Below the pieces are notes generated by a model. It was given only the letters and a program-made list of their open reading frames with translations, had not been told where the DNA came from and ran no database searches. DNA of 64,000 nucleotides from CAVQEK01 sp963711495 (lineage in GTDB: Bacteria; Bacteroidota; Bacteroidia; Cytophagales; Cyclobacteriaceae), in assembly GCA_963711495.1 (NCBI GenBank), contig CAVQEK010000013.1, positions 1,178,001 through 1,242,000 on the forward strand, read 5' to 3'. Positions 17,766 to 24,546 of the stretch are shown one piece after another. Position numbers and translations under genes: made by a program. How positions within the stretch are numbered: the first letter of the stretch is position 1; each line of letters opens with the position of its first letter.

Positions 17766-19043
17766 TTAAAACCGATGTTGAGCGCCACCCATCTCTTCGT
17801 GGATGTTGATTGCGATCAGCGCCAGAATGGCCAGAATGATCAATAATCCAATAAAGTTAACTGCCCATTTTCCAGGCTTGATACCTTCACTTTGGAATAC
17901 AGGATTTAATTTCGGCATCACCAGCAAAATCACCACCATGTTCACAATGTACAAATATTGCTCAATGCGGTAGGTACTGATGATGGTACCGGTGATTAGC
18001 AGACTCAGCCAGATGTATAAACCGAGATGCAGGATGAAGAAAGTTTTTACCGAATTTGTATTGATCGGTTTTATGCGGGAGGTTTTTGACAGGTAGAACT
18101 TGTTATATTGAAATAATCCAATAAAAAGGATTAATCCCAAAGCCAGAAGTTGCATGAATTGCGCCATCTGCGCTGCATTTCCCTGGTAAATATTGGCGTA
18201 GGTCTTTTGAAGCCGGTCGAGTTCAAACGACTGCTGATAAACGATCAAAGGGATCACCAACACCACCAGCAACAATGGAACCAGCGATCTGGATTTTTGG
18301 GGAATTTCTTCCTTGGGCCATTCCGAGGTGAAGGTGCCATAGGCCAAACCAAGGCCACCGAAAAATCCAATGGAATACTCCATCACATTCCAGAAGTTGA
18401 AATGGATTTCGGTGATGTTGCCCATCACCTGTAAAAAATTGCCGAAGGCGAACCCGAATCCACCTCCAAGGCCGGCGAATATGGCTACCCTTAGCGCTGA
18501 ATCATATTTATGACGTTTGATGAACCATATTAAAGCCAGGGCCATACCCAGGCAAGCTGCCCACAATTCTGATCGCGGTGGGGTCATCAGCCAATCAAAC
18601 TGGTAGATGAAGAAGAAGTAAATGATGATGGCCCCAACCACCATTTCCACAATAAGGATGTGCCATTTTATTTTGGTCGATTCCGAATCCGTCAGCGCCA
18701 GGCCAAACAACCCACCCCCAATAAATCCATACAGCCCACCGATCACAAAAAGCATGGTTAGTCCATAGTACACATTGGCAAAATCAGTTCCCCGTCCGTA
18801 GCCTACCACAATGCCATAACTCATTATGCCTCCGATACCCCAGCCAATGGCCCCAGCCAATACGGACTTGAATAATTTCTGGTACCAATCATCCCGGCGT
18901 GACAATAAGATCACGCTAGCCGTTCCAATGGCGCCTGCCCAGGCAGCACCCTGTTCATGCCCAAACTGACCTCTGACTGCCCAGGCAGTTCCAAGGGACA
19001 TGCCCGCGATTAGCAGGTTCAAATAAAAGTTTTTGTTTTTCAT
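17766..19043 (-). CDS. Polytopic membrane protein of unknown family (about 11 spans)
   Basis: I do not recognise a family. The 425-residue protein consists almost wholly of hydrophobic spans with glycine-rich helices (FAGLGGGFGFAFGNFLQ; YGFIGGGLFGLAL) and short loops. The N-terminus has a conserved-looking RGQFGHEQGAAWAG motif. Position between the alpha-galactosidase and a divergent sugar-metabolism operon suggests a transporter or membrane enzyme for the same substrate, but this is inference. Start at ATG 19043 is clear, and upstream of it lies the shared divergent spacer. Confidence 0.65.
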   Translation of the reverse strand: MKNKNFYLNLLIAGMSLGTAWAVRGQFGHEQGAAWAGAIGTASVILLSRRDDWYQKLFKSVLAGAIGWGIGGIMSYGIVVGYGRGTDFANVYYGLTMLFVIGGLYGFIGGGLFGLALTDSESTKIKWHILIVEMVVGAIIIYFFFIYQFDWLMTPPRSELWAACLGMALALIWFIKRHKYDSALRVAIFAGLGGGFGFAFGNFLQVMGNITEIHFNFWNVMEYSIGFFGGLGLAYGTFTSEWPKEEIPQKSRSLVPLLLVVLVIPLIVYQQSFELDRLQKTYANIYQGNAAQMAQFMQLLALGLILFIGLFQYNKFYLSKTSRIKPINTNSVKTFFILHLGLYIWLSLLITGTIISTYRIEQYLYIVNMVVILLVMPKLNPVFQSEGIKPGKWAVNFIGLLIILAILALIAINIHEEMGGAQHRF

Positions 19044-19366
19044 GGTAAGGGTGGTTTATAGTTTATTATATTTTAAAAATCAATGGTGCCATCGGCTTGA
19101 AAAAAATAAATGACTTTGCCAATGTTTATTGACTGGCTTTTTTGCCATTAATACTTAGAAATATTGATATAGTACTATTTCAATATACAAAATCACCAGT
19201 GATTTGAATCATTTAAGAAGGTCAATCGGCGGAATTAATGAATTGACACCCTTTAGAATTTGCCAATTGTACTGCAATCCTTTCATGAACAGATTTTCAT
19301 AAAAGTTTTTGCTATTCGTAATAGCCTTTTTGGGGCATTTTATAGTATTTTTTGTAAAGATAGCAC
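19044..19366. other. 323-base divergent spacer of the carbohydrate locus
   Basis: This is a non-coding AT-rich spacer between the membrane protein (minus) and the Gfo/Idh operon (plus). It holds a 26-bp near-perfect palindrome at 19161-19186. A T-rich stretch (TAGTATTTTTTG, about 19345) near the plus-strand start resembles a -7 element with one extra base. No open frame was seen. Confidence 0.55.
19161..19186. promoter_or_regulatory. 26-bp near-perfect palindrome, candidate operator
   Basis: Bases 19161-19186 (ATATTGATATAGT then ACTATTTCAATAT) pair symmetrically at 12 of 13 positions about the centre AGTACT. It lies in the middle of the spacer between divergent genes, the usual place for a shared operator of a LacI-, GntR- or similar dimeric regulator. 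No regulator gene is in the cluster, so it would be encoded elsewhere. Confidence 0.55.
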
Positions 19367-20365
19367 ATGGTAAAATCAGCAGTGATCGGTTTTGGTTTTA
19401 TGGGGATGACCCACACACTTAACATTTTGAAAAACAGTGAGCTGCAACTTGCTGCCATCGCAGACAAGGACCTCGAAGGAATTCAAAAAAAATTATCATC
19501 AGGCAGCGGCAATTTCGCGGTAGGTGACATAGATCCGCAAGTTTTGGATGGTATACACAAATATGCTTCACTGGAGCAGTGTCTGGACAATGAATCGCTG
19601 GATATGGTCAATATTTGTGTGCATACGGACCTGCACTATGAGATTGCCCGGAAAGCCCTTAAACAAAACAAACACGTCTTTTTAGAAAAGCCAATGTGCC
19701 TCGACATCAATCAGGGTGAGGAGTTGGTTGATCTGGCCAGGGAAAAAGGATTAATCCTGATGGTGGGCCACGTGGTGCGTTTTATGCCTCAATACCAGCT
19801 ACTAAAAAAGTGGATTGAAAGCAAACAATTTGGTGAACTCCGGTTTTTATCCCTCTCGAGATTTTCGGGCGTTCCGGTATGGGGGCAATGGAAGGAAAAA
19901 CAAAAAGCTTTCGGTTCTTCCGGTGGAGCACTTTTTGACCTGGTAATTCATGATATAGATTTTGTGCATTATGTGTTGGGCAAGCCCGATGAGATCAATT
20001 GCCACCGGATGCCTGGGTATCTCAGTGAGCAGGATTATGTGAATGCCCAATGGAAGTATCACGATCTGGGCATTACGGTGAAAATTGAAGGAGGGAATGT
20101 ATTTCATGCCAGCTTCCCATTTCAGGCTGGTTTTATGGCGCAATTTGAGCAGGCAAGTATATTTTATTCGACACTGCAACCTGAATTTATTCAAATCGCG
20201 GATCATGAAAAATCGGACAAAATAGCAGCAGGCGATGCCAACGACGGCTTTTACAACGAAATCGACTATTTCGCTGCGTGCGTCAAAAACCATCAGGATC
20301 CGGTAGAGTGTTCCCCCGAATCTGCATTGAATACGATTAAATTATGTTATGAACATTTGATATGA
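19367..20365 (+). CDS. Gfo/Idh/MocA-family sugar oxidoreductase
   Basis: The 332-residue cytoplasmic protein has a Rossmann start (SAVIGFGFMGMTHT) and the Gfo/Idh catalytic Lys in HVFLEKPM (about residue 108). HDIDFVHYVLG in the C-terminal alpha/beta domain corresponds to the family's DxxxD/H region. These enzymes oxidise or reduce a sugar hydroxyl, often at C3, with NAD(P). It is the first gene of the plus-strand operon and overlaps the aminotransferase by 4 bases (ATGA). Such Gfo/Idh plus DegT pairs make 3-amino sugars (for example NtdC/NtdA and WbpB/WbpE), so a 3-keto intermediate is a reasonable guess. Confidence 0.88.
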   Translation: MVKSAVIGFGFMGMTHTLNILKNSELQLAAIADKDLEGIQKKLSSGSGNFAVGDIDPQVLDGIHKYASLEQCLDNESLDMVNICVHTDLHYEIARKALKQNKHVFLEKPMCLDINQGEELVDLAREKGLILMVGHVVRFMPQYQLLKKWIESKQFGELRFLSLSRFSGVPVWGQWKEKQKAFGSSGGALFDLVIHDIDFVHYVLGKPDEINCHRMPGYLSEQDYVNAQWKYHDLGITVKIEGGNVFHASFPFQAGFMAQFEQASIFYSTLQPEFIQIADHEKSDKIAAGDANDGFYNEIDYFAACVKNHQDPVECSPESALNTIKLCYEHLI

Positions 20366-21591
20366 AAACCATTACAAAAGAAGCGTTAGCCATAAATGGT
20401 GGGCCAAAAACTATTGACAAGTCATTTGACTGGCCGATTTTTGATCAGTCCGATATCGATGCCCTGACCAGTATTGCCCAAACAGGTCAATGGGGAAATC
20501 CGGATTGTGCCGGTATTGTTGAGGCCTTTGAAAAGGAGTTTGCCAGGTTTTGTGGCAGTAAGTATGCGCTCACCTGCGTGAATGGATCGGTAGCGCTCCG
20601 GTTGGCCCTGATCGCCAGTGGAGTGAAACCGGGCGATGAGGTAATTGTACCGCCTTATACATTCATTGCTACAGCATCTATTGTGCTGGAGGCCAATTGC
20701 GTTCCGGTCTTTGTAGATATCGAGCCGGACACCTACAATATTGACCCAGTGGCGATTGAAAAAGCCATTACCAAAAGAACCAGGGCCATTATTCCGGTAC
20801 ATTTTGCAGGACAGGCTTGTAATATGGACGCTATCATGGAAATTGCCAGGAAGCATCAGTTAACGGTGATCGAAGACGCCTGCCATGCCCATGGTGGAGC
20901 GTATAAGGATAAAATGCTGGGCAGCATTGGTGATGCCGGATGTTTCAGCTTCCAGTCATCAAAAAATCTGACCAGCGGTGAAGGCGGAATTGTCGTAACG
21001 GACGATGAGGCTTTGTACAATATGATGAATTCACTGCGCAATGTAGGACGTGTAAAAGGAGGCCAATGGTACGAACACCATTTTCTGGGTTGTAACTATC
21101 GCTTAACCCAACTGCAGGCAAGTTTACTTTCATCCCAATTAAAAAGGCTTGAAGACCAGACCAGGCGACGCGATGAAAACGGACTTTATTTAGCTTCTTT
21201 GATGGGACAAATTGATGGTATAATGCCATTGACCAGAGGTCATGGGGAAACCGTGCACACCTATCATCTTTTTATTTTCCGCTACGATAAAACAAAATTC
21301 AACAATATCCCAAAAACGGAATTTGCCAAAATGCTGGCGGCAGAGGGCGTGCCATCGTTTATGGGCTATCCGGAACCATTGTACAAACAACCGTTGTTCC
21401 AGAAAAAGCAGTTTATGTGCTATGCCATTCCGGAAGAGGTGGATTACACCAGGGTAAGTTGTCCGGTGGCGGAAAGAGCATGTTATGAAGAGGCTGTCTG
21501 GATTTTGCAGCATGCCATGCTGGGAACAAAAGAGGATATGGAAAAATTCGCTGCAGCGGTTCGAAAAATACAGGATGTGGTTACGGCGTAA
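20362..21591 (+). CDS. DegT/DnrJ/EryC1/StrS-family PLP aminotransferase
   Basis: The 409-residue PLP enzyme begins with LAINGGPKTI, as in the AHBA-synthase-like branch. Motifs are GSVALRLAL (phosphate binding), VIEDACHAHGG (Asp to the PLP ring nitrogen) and SFQSSKNLTSGEGG, where Lys about 201 forms the Schiff base. Family members transfer an amino group from Glu/Gln to a keto sugar, usually nucleotide- or phosphate-linked. Translational coupling to the Gfo/Idh gene suggests they act in sequence on one sugar. Its presence among glycoside hydrolases is unusual; it could run in reverse to remove an amine during catabolism. Confidence 0.88.
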   Translation: MKTITKEALAINGGPKTIDKSFDWPIFDQSDIDALTSIAQTGQWGNPDCAGIVEAFEKEFARFCGSKYALTCVNGSVALRLALIASGVKPGDEVIVPPYTFIATASIVLEANCVPVFVDIEPDTYNIDPVAIEKAITKRTRAIIPVHFAGQACNMDAIMEIARKHQLTVIEDACHAHGGAYKDKMLGSIGDAGCFSFQSSKNLTSGEGGIVVTDDEALYNMMNSLRNVGRVKGGQWYEHHFLGCNYRLTQLQASLLSSQLKRLEDQTRRRDENGLYLASLMGQIDGIMPLTRGHGETVHTYHLFIFRYDKTKFNNIPKTEFAKMLAAEGVPSFMGYPEPLYKQPLFQKKQFMCYAIPEEVDYTRVSCPVAERACYEEAVWILQHAMLGTKEDMEKFAAAVRKIQDVVTA

Positions 21592-21661
21592 TGCATGCCC
21601 TATAGTTTGCTGCCCATCAGCCATATTTGATAGAGAATGGCGGCAACTTTAAAAGTCAAAA

Positions 21662-24385
21662 ATGAAAATAATAAGAAATACTATGAATGATGATAAAACC
21701 GGAAATAGGCGGATGAACAGACGATTCTCCGACATATTCTTCCTCCTTGGACTGATGGTCTTTATGTCATCATGTTATAACAAGGCCATCGTCGACAAAA
21801 CCTTATTAAATGATGGCTGGTTTCTTATATCCTCCGATGTTGTCGGTCATGACGGTCAAACCCTTTCATCACAATCACTTGATACCAACCACTGGGTGAG
21901 CACCACCGTTCCAACCACGGTATTGGGCGCCCTGGTGGATGCCGGGGTCTACAAAGATCCCTTTTATGGTAAAAATCTGGAGGATATACCCGATGAGCCA
22001 TTCAAAGTGCCATGGTGGTTTCGTACCAGTTTTGATGTCGATAGTTTCAATCATAAAGATGAGATCATCAGGCTGTTTATTGATGGCATAAATTACAGGG
22101 CGGATTTTTGGCTGAATGGTATTAAAATAGCCTCCCAGGACACACTGTTTGGCGCTTTCCGACAGTTCGAAATTGACGTGAGTGCCGCCGTCAAAGCTCG
22201 TGGAAATATTCTGGCCGTTGAGGTTTACCCTCCAAAACCACGAGATTTTTATATGGGTTTTGTCGATTGGGCGCCGACACCTCCCGACCACTACATGGGC
22301 ATATTCCGGGATATCCGGTTAAAACGCAGCGGTCAGGTGACCATCGATGCACCTTTTGTAAAATCAGACCTCGATATTACAAATTTGAAAGAGGCCGATA
22401 TTACCATCAGCAGTGAATTGACCAACCATAGTAACGATACCAAAAATATCACGCTCACCGGTACCATTGAGGAAATTGTAGTCAACCAAAAAATCACACT
22501 GAATCCAGGAGAAAAGAAAACCGTGTGGTTCAAACCTTCAGAATTCCAGCAATTACAAATCAAAAACCCTCGTCTCTGGTGGCCCAATGGCTTGGGTAAC
22601 CCGGAATTGTACACATTGCGACTGGAATTGAAAGATGGCAACAATATTCTGGATAGTCAGAATACCCGGTTTGGGATAAGAAAGATTGAAACTTACCTCA
22701 ACGATTCAGGGGTTCGCGGATATAAAGTGAATGGCAGACCTGTACTCATCAAGAGCGGAGGCTGGGTCGATGATCTTTTCTTGCGTTATATGCCGGATAG
22801 AGATGCTGCTCAGATCCGCTATGTGAAGGAGATGAATATGAATTCAGTGCGTCTGGAAGGCGTATGGGGCAATAATCAGCACCTTTATGATCTGTGCGAT
22901 GAAAATGGTATTTTAATGATGGTGGGCTGGAGTTGTCAGTGGGAATGGCCGGATTATCTGGGACTGGACATGAAAGTTGCCGAGGAAGACCAAAATATTC
23001 CCATCAATGAAGGGGTTGACTTGTATTCTGTAAAATACACTCCTGAAGAAGAACATTTATTGTCAGAATATTTTAAAGACCAGGTGCTATGGCTTCGAAA
23101 TCATCCTTCCATTTTTACCTGGGCAGTGGGTAGCGATGCCATGCCCAAGCCAAGTCTGGAGAAAAAGTATCGCGCTACCTTGGAAAAATATGATCCGACC
23201 AGGCCATTGCTGGTTTCAGCCGGAGAATTTACCAGTGAAGTTTCCGGGCCTTCCGGCATGAAGATGAATGGGCCGTATGAATATGTGCCGCCGGTTTACT
23301 GGTATGAAGACAAAAAACTCGGTGGTGCCTTCGGGTTCAATTCCGAAACCGGTCCCGGGCCTCAAGTTCCGCCTTTGGAAAGCATTGAGAGCATGTTCCC
23401 TGAACAATACTACTGGCCACCGGATAACGACATGTGGAAATTTCATTCCGGTAGAAAAGAATTTGGCAGTATTGGGGTCTATTTAAAAGCCTTGAACAAT
23501 AAGTATGGGAAACCCAAAGACCTCAAGGAGTTGGCGATGAAGGCACAAGTAATGAACTACGAGGCCATCAGGCCGATGTTCGAAGCTTTTGAGGTCAATA
23601 AACCTACGGCAACCGGCGTAGTACAATGGATGCTCAATTCACCCTGGCCGGAGTTCTACTGGCAGTTATATGATTATTATCTGATGCCTAACGGGGCCTA
23701 TTTTGGCACAAAGAAAGCATGTCAGTTGTTGAACCTGATCTATAACTACGATGATCATAAAGTGTATGTGAGCAATGACAGCCGGCAAAACATCAGTGAC
23801 TATGAAGCGACAGCTACGGTTTATGATATCAATTCAGTGAAGCAGTTTGAAAAAACTGTAAAAGTGAGCTTAGACCAGAATGTGAGCAAACTGTTGACCG
23901 ATTTGCCAGCCATGAATGAAGCAGGAAAGGTCTATTTTTTGGACTTGCGATTAAAAGATCAAAATGGTCGGCTGCAATCCCAAAATTTTTACTGGCTGGC
24001 GGGCAAAAAAGATAAGCTGGATTGGGCCCAATATTATTGGTATTACACACCCCAAAAACAATATGCCGATTTCACAGCGCTCAATACCATGCCGAAAGCA
24101 AAGGTGGAAATGTCCAGGGAAATAGTGAAGCGGGGACAGGAATGGGAAATGAAAGTAAACCTTAAAAACCCAACAAACAAGATCGCTTTCTTTATTGAAC
24201 TTAATGTCAAAGGTAAAAACAGCAAAAAGGCTATTTTACCAGTATTTTGGAGCGACAATTATGTGTCCCTTATTCCCGGTGAATCGAGGACCATAACTGT
24301 GAATTTTTATGATGAAAATCTTGAACCGGATGAACCGGTTATTGAAATGAGTGGCTATAATGTGGAGGATTCAAACATGTTGTAG
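21662..24385 (+). CDS. GH2 lipoprotein, exo-beta-D-glucosaminidase/mannosidase-like
   Basis: The 907-residue protein has a lipoprotein signal (GLMVFMSSC) and GH2 architecture: sugar-binding domain (WFRTSFDV, YRADFWLNG), immunoglobulin-like domain (LWWPNGLGNPELY) and TIM barrel (NMNSVRLEGVWGN). The acid/base position reads VGSDAMPKP (Asp about 492) rather than the usual Asn-Glu, and the nucleophile is Glu about 562 in FNSETGPG. The Ser-Asp pair and the roughly 70-residue spacing are as in CsxA-type exo-glucosaminidases, so beta-linked glucosamine is a likely substrate. Several starts (21662, 21683, 21713) are possible. Located in the periplasm or outer membrane. Confidence 0.85.
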   Translation: MKIIRNTMNDDKTGNRRMNRRFSDIFFLLGLMVFMSSCYNKAIVDKTLLNDGWFLISSDVVGHDGQTLSSQSLDTNHWVSTTVPTTVLGALVDAGVYKDPFYGKNLEDIPDEPFKVPWWFRTSFDVDSFNHKDEIIRLFIDGINYRADFWLNGIKIASQDTLFGAFRQFEIDVSAAVKARGNILAVEVYPPKPRDFYMGFVDWAPTPPDHYMGIFRDIRLKRSGQVTIDAPFVKSDLDITNLKEADITISSELTNHSNDTKNITLTGTIEEIVVNQKITLNPGEKKTVWFKPSEFQQLQIKNPRLWWPNGLGNPELYTLRLELKDGNNILDSQNTRFGIRKIETYLNDSGVRGYKVNGRPVLIKSGGWVDDLFLRYMPDRDAAQIRYVKEMNMNSVRLEGVWGNNQHLYDLCDENGILMMVGWSCQWEWPDYLGLDMKVAEEDQNIPINEGVDLYSVKYTPEEEHLLSEYFKDQVLWLRNHPSIFTWAVGSDAMPKPSLEKKYRATLEKYDPTRPLLVSAGEFTSEVSGPSGMKMNGPYEYVPPVYWYEDKKLGGAFGFNSETGPGPQVPPLESIESMFPEQYYWPPDNDMWKFHSGRKEFGSIGVYLKALNNKYGKPKDLKELAMKAQVMNYEAIRPMFEAFEVNKPTATGVVQWMLNSPWPEFYWQLYDYYLMPNGAYFGTKKACQLLNLIYNYDDHKVYVSNDSRQNISDYEATATVYDINSVKQFEKTVKVSLDQNVSKLLTDLPAMNEAGKVYFLDLRLKDQNGRLQSQNFYWLAGKKDKLDWAQYYWYYTPQKQYADFTALNTMPKAKVEMSREIVKRGQEWEMKVNLKNPTNKIAFFIELNVKGKNSKKAILPVFWSDNYVSLIPGESRTITVNFYDENLEPDEPVIEMSGYNVEDSNML

Positions 24386-24410
24386 AATCGATTATTTGTG
24401 GAAGTTGTAT

Positions 24411-24436
24411 AAAAGGTCATCAAATGATGGCCTTTT
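24411..24436 (+). terminator. Hairpin terminator after the GH2 gene
   Basis: AAAAGGTCATC and GATGGCCTTTT pair over 11 positions (one G-U) around a 4-base loop, 25 bases past the GH2 stop. The 3' arm ends in TTTT. It probably ends or attenuates the first transcript, so the beta-helix gene at 24547 should have its own promoter. Confidence 0.65.
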
Positions 24437-24546
24437 CAATTAAATGTTGACCGGATTTTTTACATCCTGTCCGCGCAATATAGGATTGGGATTTAACAGT
24501 CCGACGCAAGGACAAACATCTTAGCATTTAACCCAAAATCTCGGAT

